Shown: piece after piece, positions 55,789 through 64,000 of the stretch
Layout: the number at the start of each line of letters is the position of its first letter
Position numbering within the stretch: the first letter of the stretch is position 1
Origin: Aricia agestis
Lineage: Eukaryota > Arthropoda > Insecta > Lepidoptera > Lycaenidae
Length of the DNA stretch: 64,000 nucleotides
Direction of reading: 5' to 3'
Assembly (NCBI RefSeq): GCF_905147365.1
Contig: NC_056407.1
Coordinates: forward strand, 17,839,980-17,903,979
Program-made: the position numbers and the translations under genes
Notes under the pieces: model-generated
The model's input: only the letters and a program-made list of their open reading frames with translations
Database searches by the model: none
Told to the model about the DNA's origin: nothing

Positions 55789-57867
55789 AGTTGATAGTCA
55801 ATATATTAATTATTTTATTTAGTAAAGCAAAAATTATGGCATTGACGAATTATTTCTAGAATAATATTTCATGACCAAAAGTTACAGTTACATGGGACTT
55901 TTCTGATCATACCTACGTAAACTAAAATAGTATTTTGTATGAAGTACTTCTTAATAGTATACTTCCAAATGTGCACAAAAGTGATGCAGCTGCTAGTCCA
56001 GGTATATAACATCTACCACGACTGCCAAGCGAAAAACGCTCACAAAAGTCCGTTAACGATACGATATAATAATATATCCCAGCGTACCTAAACGATTTTT
56101 CGGTACAAAAGGGAGTCCCAGGGCTCCGGGATGAGTTCGGACTCATCATCGCGACCACACAAACTTGGTTTCGAGAGTGGAGACGAATAAAATGTGGGCT
56201 AAGGTGACAGATGTCAAAGTTGCTGAAGTTATTTAAAACTACCCGATTTGGCTCCGTGGTTCAATAAATTGTGTGTTTAGGCTGTGCGGTAATACTTAAT
56301 AGATAATATAATTATCTATACTTATCTTATATCTTTAAATGAACAATTCTTGTATATATATAATTCGAATCTCGGAATCGGCTCCAACGATTTTCATGAA
56401 ATTTAGTATATTGGGGGTTTCGGGGGCGATAAATCGATCTAGCTAGGAATCATTTTTAGAAAATGTCATTTTATTCGTGTTTTATCGAATACCGAGCAAA
56501 GCTCGGTCAAACAGCTAGTACTTATTAATATTATAAAGCGGGGGAGTTTCTTTGTTTGAACGCGCTAATCTCAGGAACAGTAGCTAGATAACGCATTTAT
56601 CGAATAAGGCTATAGGCTATATTTTATCACGTTAAATCATTCGAATCAAAATAAAGAAACAGTGCAATAACACCACGTTCACAATAGTTTTAATGTATAA
56701 ACGATTTCACCCCTTACTTTGTCTGTGGTACGGGAATATTCACTTTTTATTCTTCCCCAGGATTTACCCTCCTGATTAAGGCTTTGCGCGCCCTGGGGGC
56801 TTCAAAACACTGGTAAAGGGATGTTTCATAAATTTTATCGTCGGCTTTTTCAATTTCTATGTTGGCGTTTTTTGTCTCGCTTTGCCGTCGTCTTTTATAA
56901 AGTTGGGAGCTATTAAAGTCTGTATTATGTACTATAGAATCGATACCTTTTGATGGAATTATGGCAAGCATATGACGTGACTTTGTTTTGCTTAAAATAA
57001 AATCTTTGAGTGTATTTACTATCTTATATTATATCTTTAATCTGAATACCTCGATCGTGGGAATGGCAGACACAACAGATTTCCAATTGTTATGCGACAG
57101 CCGGGTGCCGCTTGGAGATTGATGGGTTAATCTGTGGCAAAAGGCAGGAGTAAGAAACTTATAAGTTCAAACCACGATGGGCACAAAAAATCATATAAAT
57201 TTTGGCATTAAGTATGAGGTCGTGTCATGATCACGATTCGAGACCACACATTATTTACAACTTTAAAAAGCGTTTTTCCTCAGATTGTCATGAGTAAGCG
57301 CACCATTAAAATGCCATTGTTAATATCGTTAAAACGATGCTCAAACGTTCACTATCACAATAAAATTTGTGAACAGTGTTTTTACGGCCAGTAGATCCAT
57401 TCAAGCTCGTGAATAGGAAATCGAGTGTGCACTACATTATAACAGTAATCTTGAATAGCAACCATTCACTACTGAATAGAGATCTATGTGAAAATTTTAT
57501 TTTAGGGTCATGTTATACAACTGTTTAACAAAGTGTTAACAATATATTTTATAATAATAATTATACTTACAATATATAACGATATTGTTAGAATATGTTA
57601 CTTGAGTTTGATTTAGCAGCTATAGGGATTACTTATTATGGCATTGTTGAGTATATAATATTATGGTATGAAATAATATAAGGTATGAAGAATAGTCTGA
57701 TAATGTTGCCTATTTATAATAGGCATTTTAGTCTCCTAATAACTCTGTTGGTGTAAATCTTATCACTTCAGTAAATCTAGACACAAATTAGAAATCTTTA
57801 GTGTCGCTCGTATCACAGCCTTGACACTACGTAGAGACTCCGAATTTCCTAACCGCTTTTATACTAG
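55789..57867. other. Intergenic between His-rich genes 1 and 2
   Basis: 56325-56518 is a copy of the TCTTGTATATATATAATTCG repeat ending CCGAGCAAAGCTCGGTCAAA CAGCTAGTA. 56520-56660 has the end of a CTTTATAATATT-type repeat (AAAGCGGGGGAGTTTC). A 74-codon minus-strand frame at 56747-56971 (MLAIIPSKGIDSIVHNTDFN ... RRVNPGEE) is charged and protein-like but unrecognised. The rest is AT-rich without features. Confidence 0.4.
56747..56971 (-). other. Unrecognised 74-codon open frame
   Basis: It contains NSSQLYKRRRQSETKNANIE, IEKADDKIYETSLYQCFE and APRARKALIRRVNPGEE. There is no signal peptide, domain or promoter that I can identify. It could be a transposon-derived scrap or an exon of an unrelated gene. 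It is reported only because its composition is less like noncoding DNA than its neighbours. Confidence 0.2.
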
Positions 57868-57904
57868 TATAAATGATCTCGGGCCACCGGTCCAGGCATC
57901 ACTC
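57868..57904 (+). promoter_or_regulatory. Core promoter of His-rich gene 2
   Basis: TATAAAT at 57868-57874 and ATCACTC with A at 57901 are 33 bases apart, the same spacing as gene 1. The 5' UTR would be only about 18 bases. Confidence 0.6.
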
Positions 57905-57918
57905 TCACAGGTTCCACC

Positions 57919-58650
57919 ATGAGGAGCAGTCTGCTAGCGCTGTGCGGGCTCCTCGCCCTGGCGGCCGCCGCCGTCGCCCGGGACATCCCCGCCGCCCCCG
58001 CCGCCGACCTCGAGGTCGCCGCCTCCGGACACCACTGGGACAAGGGTGGCGGCCACGAGCACCACGGGCACCACCACCACGACCACGGTGGCCACCACCA
58101 CAAGGGCCACAAGGGCCACCACGAGGACCACCACGGCAAGCACGGCCACTCCCACCACGAGGGCCACAAGGGCCACCACGGCGAGCACGGCGGCCACAAG
58201 AAGCACCACCACCACGACGACGGCTACCACCATCACCACCACCATGGCGAGAAGGGCGAGCACGGCCACGGCCACGAGGAGCACGGCCACTGGCACAAGG
58301 GCCACGACACGAAGGGCCACCACGGCATCGAGAAACACGACGAATTCAAGAAGGACAAGCACTTCCACGACCACCACGGCGAGAAGGGCCATGAGTCCCA
58401 TCACGGCGGCCACCACCACGAGGGCGGGTACAAGAAGGGCGGCCACTTCCACAAGGGCCACAAGCACGGCGGCCACCACGAGCACGAGCACGGCAAGAAG
58501 GGCCACCACGAGAAGGGAGGACACCACCACCACCACAAGGGCCACCACGGGGACGGCGGCCACCACGAGCACTGGCACCACCACCACGACCACGGCAAGA
58601 AGGGCGGCCACGAGGACCACAAGCACTGGGGCCACAAGTCTCACCACTAG
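57919..58650 (+). CDS. Secreted histidine/glycine-rich protein 2 (243 aa)
   Basis: The signal peptide MRSSLLALCGLLALAAAAVA is followed by RDIPAAP and the conserved AADLEVAAS. Unlike the other two paralogues, no dibasic processing site precedes ADLE. The body has GHHWDKGGGHEHHGHHHHDH, the shared GHSHHEGHKGHHGEHGGHKK block, a central GIEKHDEFKKDKHFHDHHGE (HDEF where the others have VDEF), and the C-terminus KKGGHEDHKHWGHKSHH. Mature Cys is absent. It differs from 1 and 3 by more HGG/HDHG and by lacking the final WGW. A TATA box at 57868, poly(A) signal at 58716 and ATG context CCACCATGA support the model. Metal binding or a structural secreted role is inferred; the expressing tissue cannot be told from sequence. 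Intronless. Confidence 0.88.
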   Translation: MRSSLLALCGLLALAAAAVARDIPAAPAADLEVAASGHHWDKGGGHEHHGHHHHDHGGHHHKGHKGHHEDHHGKHGHSHHEGHKGHHGEHGGHKKHHHHDDGYHHHHHHGEKGEHGHGHEEHGHWHKGHDTKGHHGIEKHDEFKKDKHFHDHHGEKGHESHHGGHHHEGGYKKGGHFHKGHKHGGHHEHEHGKKGHHEKGGHHHHHKGHHGDGGHHEHWHHHHDHGKKGGHEDHKHWGHKSHH

Positions 58651-58715
58651 AGACCACTCGACTGTTAATTATGTAGTTGTTGTTGATATTTTGTTACTAT
58701 GTTTTTTAACAAAAA

Positions 58716-58721
58716 ATAAAA
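58716..58721 (+). terminator. Poly(A) signal of gene 2
   Basis: Canonical AATAAA, 65 bases after the stop codon. Confidence 0.65.
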
Positions 58722-61119
58722 CGGTTCCCTAGAAAAACTGCTACATTTTGTATTAAATCCCTCTATAGCTCCGTCGTTATTGGTTCTCCTATTCCCATAA
58801 CGACCCATAAAAATAAAGCGACGGCTTTCATTTCCGCCCTTTGTGTTGTCTAATTAAAATAAATATTATCCCGAGTTAATAACATAAACATTTATGTCCC
58901 CTCAATAATTCTAATAACATCTTTTGTTTCTAATTTTCTTATAATACAAAGGACGCCAGCCTCATTATGTAATTAAGGTCTGGCAGATAAATTCAGGACT
59001 TTAAGCATGTGTCTGTCTGGTCTATTATAAGATATTCCATTAGGTAGTAAAAATTATGGCATTTGTATCCATTGTGCATTACACCATTAATTTTAATATT
59101 ATTAAATCATAAATTCAAAAACAGAATTATTCTCCGAGCGAAATAAAACACTCTTAAAACACTGTAGAGCCAATAGTTTCACTTTGCATGACATGGAACA
59201 GGTTTTTATAAAATTCCGTACTATGTAATGAAGTATCAGAGAAGTTGATTCCTAGGCAGGTCATCATCAGGATCACAGAGTTAACATTGAATTGACATAA
59301 GCTAGGACCAATTAATGCCGTAGCTGTCCGTCAACTGCTTAGGAATCAATTTCCTTGATACTATAAAGTTACTTCATAGGCCGATGGCGTACTGTATACA
59401 TAAATCGGTCGTGCTATGTGAAATCCAGTCTACAGATTACGACCAACATTAAATTGACATAAAACAACCAAATAACATAGGTCCATCAACTGCCTTTGAA
59501 TCAATATATTCGATGGTACATACGGCATTCTCCCAACATTGTCGGTCAAGTTCAAATGAAGTAAACAAACTGGTCAATACGTCTAGGATATTTAACAATG
59601 TTACCAAGATTTCCAACAAGTTCTAAAAAACCGTCACCAATTCGCGCTTACAGTAACAATTTGCATATAACTAATAGATACTCGCTGCTCTACGACGCAG
59701 AACTTGCGCAGAACATCTAAAATCTAGATTTGATATTAGACGTGAAATTGATGAATTCCCGCCTTCGTGCATTCGCAGGGCAGTCACGTCCGTGTCATGC
59801 TGGGACTTACGACGTGTCACGCTCGACGCCCCGCCCAGCGTCACGCCGTGAAACGACTCGCTTATCTGCTCGCTGAGAATTAGTCGTATAAATCAGTTAC
59901 AAATGCCGCACAGCATAAGCGACGTGTTTCACACGGAACACTTCAAAACTTATGACAAAGCCGTTGCACTAGCGACCCAGTTGTATGTAATGTCAATGTG
60001 TGCACAGCAAAATTAAAAATTATTATTTAGGTGTTGTTTCCTCAAAAAAGAATCTTTAATTGCTTTTTAACAGTTTTCAATGATTAAAAGCTTCCACTTC
60101 TTAGTAACACGACACACAAGGAATTATGACACCCGGTGTTTTCAACACAGAATTAATACTGATTGAATAAGACAAGTGGAAGCTTCAATTTATACTTTTA
60201 GTAGAGTCATATTGCTATACTGTGGTAGAGTAGTAAAGTAGAGCACTTAAGTATTTTTTTACATCCTGTTTGTCTATGATGTTATCATAGATTTTTAAAA
60301 CTATATCACTGATAACATTTTTCTTCGCGGATTATGTCCCATGCTTCACCAAATATTTCAGGTTCTGTGTGTCAGAAAAATAACACGTCGCAGCCATGAG
60401 TTTAAAGCTCAGGCTGATTTAGTCCTTCCATGAAGATATTTTATGAATTATTTAAAATTCCTTTTTCATTTTAATATATTTAAACCTTCGAAATTTAAAA
60501 AGCTAATTAGCAATGACTAATGAGATGCGCGTGGCCGACACTCCCGTAATGTGTTTTAGATTACTTGCCTTAGATATTTTATTTCAAGAAGGATAATTTA
60601 AATTTCAGGCTTCCACTAAAATTACCTGCATTTTTAATGAGCAGTTGAAATATTTCAGTCCCGGCGAGGATGACGCTTTTAAGCGGCCGTAAAGCGAGCT
60701 GCATTACTTCCCAACCTCAGCGCTTTCTAGTTTTTACTCCTTTTACATTAAACTCTCGACGTTTCTTTCGGCACGTAGCGACCATTAAATATTTTTGTTT
60801 TATACACAACGTTACGACTCCATCGTGCTAATGAACTGACGTTGCGGTCTATTTTTTAATCGTAATACACACTATAAATGAAGAAATATTATATTTAGGT
60901 GCGCACTAGGTGCACCAAAATATAAAAAGGTCCCTGATATTGACGGAGCCGCTACGCGAGGGGGAAAGTGGAGAGACGTGTTGACGATTTGACAATCGAC
61001 CGCTAATGGCAAAATTAATAATATTATCACAGTCCAGTGCGCAGCGCCTCAAAAATTAAATGCTCGACCTTGCCGGAGTACGAGCGACGTTGCCCAACAG
61101 CGGCGAGGAGAAAAGTGTT
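58722..61119. other. Intergenic between His-rich genes 2 and 3
   Basis: It includes the MITE at 59232-59362 and a related end at 59447-59515. TATAAAT at 59887-59893 follows a GC-richer patch (59810-59875) and precedes ATG 59904 with a 37-codon frame (MPHSISDVFHTEHFKTYDKA ...). This may be a weak or decayed promoter. ATATAAAAAGG at 60918 is another TATA-like string. No larger gene is visible. Confidence 0.35.
59232..59362. repeat. MITE with AGTATCAGAGAAGTTGATTC ends
   Basis: Left AGTATCAGAGAAGTTGATTC CTAGGCAG pairs with the inverted CTGCTTAGGAATCAATTTCC TTGATACT. Single ends of the same kind appear at 13600, 18275, 41380 and 59490. Confidence 0.65.
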
Positions 61120-61150
61120 TATAAAACCCGTCGCCGTCACGTCCCAGCAC
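61120..61150 (+). promoter_or_regulatory. Core promoter of His-rich gene 3
   Basis: TATAAAA at 61120-61126 precedes the chosen ATG by 60 bases. A weak initiator (GTCCCAG, A at 61146) lies 26 bases downstream. Confidence 0.5.
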
Positions 61151-61179
61151 AAGCGACGCGGCCGGGGGCGGGACACGAC

Positions 61180-61899
61180 ATGAGAACCCTAGTGCTGGGA
61201 TGTTTGATGCTCTGCGTAGCTCTCACCTACGGCAGGGAGATCGGGAAGCGGGAGGCGGACCTCGAGGGCGCCGCCTCGCACCACCACGAGAAGGGCGGCG
61301 GCCACGAGCACCACGCGCACCACCACCACGAGCACGGCGAGAAGGGCCACAAGGGGCACAAGGGTCACCACCACCACGAGCACGGCAAGAAGGGCCACCA
61401 CCACCACGAGGGGCATAAGGGCCACCACGGCGAGCACGGCCACCACAAGAAGCACCACCACCACGACGACGGCCACCACCACGAGCACCACCACGGTGAG
61501 AAGGGCGAGAAGGGCCACGGGTTCGAGGAGAAGGGCCACTACCACAAAGGACACTCGACGAAGGGCCACCACGGCGTCCACAAGGTGGACGAATTCAAGA
61601 AGGACAAGCACTTCCACGAGAAGCACGGGGAGTCCGGCCACGAGGAGAAGCACGGCGGCCATCACGAGGAGCATGGCCACAAGAAGGGCGGCCACTTCCA
61701 CAAGGGCCACAAGGAAGGCGGGCACCACGAGCACCATCACGGCGAGAAGGGCCACCACGAGAAGGGCGGCCACCACCATGATCACAAGGGCCACCACGAC
61801 GAGGGCGGCCACCACGAGCACCACCACCACCACCATGACCATGGCAGCAAGGGCGGCCACGAGGACCACAAGCACTGGGGCTGGAAGAAGGGACATTAA
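61180..61899 (+). CDS. Secreted histidine/glycine-rich protein 3 (239 aa)
   Basis: The signal peptide MRTLVLGCLMLCVALTYG is followed by REIGKR, a KR site that could release EADLEGAAS. The body is GGGHEHHAHHHHEHGEKGHK and similar repeats, with the central STKGHHGVHKVDEFKKDKHF nearly identical to gene 1 and the C-terminus SKGGHEDHKHWGWKKGH. I count about 83 histidines in 239 residues and no cysteine after the signal. It is closer to gene 1 than to its immediate neighbour gene 2. The frame is also open upstream to 61060, but that ATG precedes the TATA box and yields no signal peptide, so 61180 is preferred. Poly(A) signal at 61990. The role is inferred as for genes 1 and 2. Confidence 0.88.
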   Translation: MRTLVLGCLMLCVALTYGREIGKREADLEGAASHHHEKGGGHEHHAHHHHEHGEKGHKGHKGHHHHEHGKKGHHHHEGHKGHHGEHGHHKKHHHHDDGHHHEHHHGEKGEKGHGFEEKGHYHKGHSTKGHHGVHKVDEFKKDKHFHEKHGESGHEEKHGGHHEEHGHKKGGHFHKGHKEGGHHEHHHGEKGHHEKGGHHHDHKGHHDEGGHHEHHHHHHDHGSKGGHEDHKHWGWKKGH

Positions 61900-61989
61900 G
61901 CCACTAATGTCAGTAGTCACGAGTAGTCTTTGTTGTCGAGTTAGTTTGTTACTTTTATATGGAGTTAGATATGTGAGGAGATTTAAATT

Positions 61990-61995
61990 AATAAA
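61990..61995 (+). terminator. Poly(A) signal of gene 3
   Basis: AATAAA, 91 bases after the stop codon. Confidence 0.6.
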
Positions 61996-62062
61996 AGTGT
62001 AAACCAAAGAAGCCATGAAAATTGGTTTAAATGAGAAAGGAGTCACTTGTTATTTTAAACTA

Positions 62063-62452
62063 GATGTTCCGCGCGGCTTCGCCCGCGTAATATCACGGAA
62101 ACCGTACATTTTTCCGCAAAAAGAAACCTATGTCTTTTCACGTGGTCTATTCTTCATGTGTGCCAAATAACATAAAAATTGTTCCAGTAGTTTCTTAAGC
62201 AATTTTTAATACCTAGATGTTCCGCACGGCTTCGCCCGCGTAATTTAGGAATGTCATGGAAACCGTACATTTTTCCGCAAAAAAGAAACCTATGTCCTTT
62301 CACGTGGTCTACTCTTCATGTATGCCAAATAACATAAAAATTGCTCCAGTAGTTTCTTAAGATAATAAGCATTTTTAAATAATTTCCTCCGTTTTTTCCA
62401 CATTTTACTCTATTTCTTTGCTCCTATTTGTCTTAGCGTGATAAAGTCTAGC
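62063..62452 (+). repeat. Two partial CGCGCGGCTTCGCCCGCG repeats in tandem
   Basis: AGATGTTCCGCGCGGCTTCG begins at 62063 and AGATGTTCCGCACGGCTTCG at 62215. Each continues with GAAACCGTACATTTTTCCGC, CACGTGGTCTA and TTGCTCCAGTAGTTTCTTAA. The first is truncated where the second begins. Confidence 0.7.
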
Positions 62453-62454
62453 CT

Positions 62455-63388
62455 ACTAGATGTCCCACGCGGCTTCGCCCGCGTAAATTAGGAATTTTAC
62501 AGAAACCGTACATTTTCCCATAAAAAATATTTCCCCCGTTTCTCCCACATTTTCCTGAGTTTCTTCGGTTGTATTAGTCTTAGCGTGATAATATAATATA
62601 GCCTATAGTCTTACTCGATAAATTATCTATCTAACACTGAAATAAGTTTTTAAATCGGACCTGTAGTTCCTGAGATTGACGCGTTCAAGCGAACAAACTC
62701 TTCAGGTTTATAATATTAGGTAGGTATAGATTTTTTTTAATTATCGCTTGACAAACTCGAGTCTCGATCTAAAAGACTATGAAATGGTATATAATATGGT
62801 AGTGATAATGATGATGATTGTAATTTGCATAGTAGCATATGCTTTCTGTTCTTAAAACAACGCCGAAACTCCCAAACTTGTATCTATAAAGAATCAGGAG
62901 TTCTCTCAGCACCTTCCGAACCACGGTATACCAGGTATATCTCGGTGCAAAATCTTACTTATTGGTAGCATATGCTTAGAATACTTCTCACGAAACCGAA
63001 GTCACCACATGTTTGATGTTTCCCTATACGTTTTGAGGAGTTCCCTCGATTACTTATGGATCCTTCATCAGATCACCACTTTTGTGAATATAATACCAAA
63101 TTGGGATGATACCCTATATACCAAAAGAAAAATTTTGAAAATCGGTTAACAAACGGCGGAGTAATCGTTGAATATAAGAAAACAAACATAATACCTCCCC
63201 CATTTTGAAAGTCGGTTAAAATTGTAGCTTATGTGTTATTCTGATGTATAAGCTATATTATTGTAAAGTTTCATTAAAATCCGTTCAGTAGTTTTTGCGT
63301 GAAACAGTAACAAACATCCATACATCCACACATCCACACATCCATACATCCAAACAAACTTTCGCCTTTATAATATTAGTAGGATAGC
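62455..63388 (+). repeat. Composite repeat, copy 2
   Basis: This is the second copy of 30684-31747, from ACTAGATGTCCCACGCGGCT to CGCCTTTATAATATTAGTAG, slightly shorter. Small differences include a shorter GAT run near 62800. Confidence 0.8.
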
Positions 63389-64000
63389 CTTCCTCGATAA
63401 ATGGGCTATCTAACACAGAAATATTTTTTCAAATCGGACCAGTATTTCCTGAGATTAGCGCGTTCAAACAAACAAACAATAACAATTAATTAATATTATT
63501 ATATTATACTCGTAATATAAAGCGGAAGAGTTTGTTAATTTAACAAACAAACTCTTCCGCTTTATAATATTAATATATAGTATAGATAATTATGGATCTT
63601 CCTTTACTAGTTTAGTTAGTAAAGTCGCTTTTCTTTTGTATAATTATTAGGAAATCAAACACATTTTTAGTCCGTCCGTCTGCCTGTATGTCCGTCTGTC
63701 TGTCCGCGGTTTTACTCAGAGACTATAGGACCTAAAAATAAAGCTGTAATTCAGCATGAATGCACATATGAATGATCTGCCCTGTTACGACAAAACTGAA
63801 AACAGTGCAACCCGGGTTAATGTAGTTTTGTAATAATAATATAGTCTTTTATCTACTTGATGTAAGCTTTGTATTTATTGGAACCAAAAAATGAGGACAA
63901 GTTTTTAGCCGAAATATTCCATGTATCATTTTGCTGTAACCCAAAATGTGGATGAAATATTTTGGCTAAACACTATAAGCTTACAGTGTTTTGCAAAAAT
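63389..64000. other. Repeat ends and unassigned sequence to the window edge
   Basis: 63389-63500 is the last part of another CGCGCGGCTTC-type copy. At 63522-63568, AAGCGGAAGAGTTTGTTAAT is followed by its complement (AACAAACTCTTCCGCTTTAT), a head-to-head pair of repeat ends. 63650-63780 matches the GTCTGTCC-rich head of the 47960 family. No gene is seen. Confidence 0.45.

Noticed and set aside
61060..61179. Upstream in-frame ATG extending gene 3 to 279 codons
   Set aside because: It lies before the TATA box at 61120, and the added residues have no counterpart in the paralogues.
54948..62046. Long antisense and alternative-frame open frames over the His-rich genes
   Set aside because: They are explained by extreme codon bias removing stops; translations are low-complexity Val/Leu or Thr/Arg runs with no start signal.

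Overview
The window reads as nuclear DNA of a moth or butterfly (Lepidoptera). It is AT-rich, short of long genes and saturated with repeats whose ends I recognise as lepidopteran: 'CCCGCGCGGCTTCGCCCGCG' elements, 'TATAATATTAGTATAG' ends, 'AGGGTTCCGTA' repeats with GTCT-rich runs, SINEs with a CCCTT-rich body, and R4/Dong-like LINEs ending in (TAA)n. The organism call is inference from these families. No rRNA gene, no complete tRNA gene and no CRISPR array is visible.

Layout. 1-3.6 kb: two R4/Dong-like LINE copies head to tail at (TAA)n tracts, the first split by a 656-bp foldback element. 5.7-12.5 kb: a nearly full-length minus-strand LINE (ORF1 with coiled coil plus a degenerate SGNH/esterase-like domain; ORF2 with EEP endonuclease plus reverse transcriptase). 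A second, truncated plus-strand LINE of the same family has inserted into its ORF1; removing it and one copy of the 8-bp target duplication restores the ORF1 frame exactly. 13.9-16.7 kb: an interspersed repeat split by a 2.25-kb long-TIR DNA transposon with a THAP-like remnant, itself carrying a 260-bp element. 17.2 kb: a 12-bp minisatellite. 22.9-26.9 kb: a nearly identical 2.0-kb tandem duplication. 27.2-28.4 kb: a 1.19-kb TTAA-flanked transposon with repeated internal motifs. 28-54 kb: SINEs, MITEs, palindromes and LINE fragments, including an inverted SINE duplication at 34.2-35.0 kb.

The clearest host genes are at 54.9-62.0 kb: three tandem, same-strand, intronless paralogues (236, 243 and 239 codons). 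Each encodes a signal peptide followed by an extremely His/Gly/Lys/Glu-rich, cysteine-free secreted protein. Each has its own TATA box, short 5' UTR and poly(A) signal, and each is a GC-rich island in AT-rich DNA. They share an ADLE-AAS N-terminus, a central KxDEFKKDKHFH block and a KGGHEDHKHWG C-terminus. I recall similar insect proteins grouped as DUF4779, but that needs a profile search. Metal binding or a structural extracellular role is a reasonable inference; no enzyme motif is visible. This cluster is the best candidate for an under-described system here.

Most of the rest is transposon sediment. Nesting order can be read at several sites (foldback in Dong LINE; LINE in LINE; MITE in THAP element in older repeat; TTAA element in an AGGGTTCCGTA repeat; SINE in another repeat).
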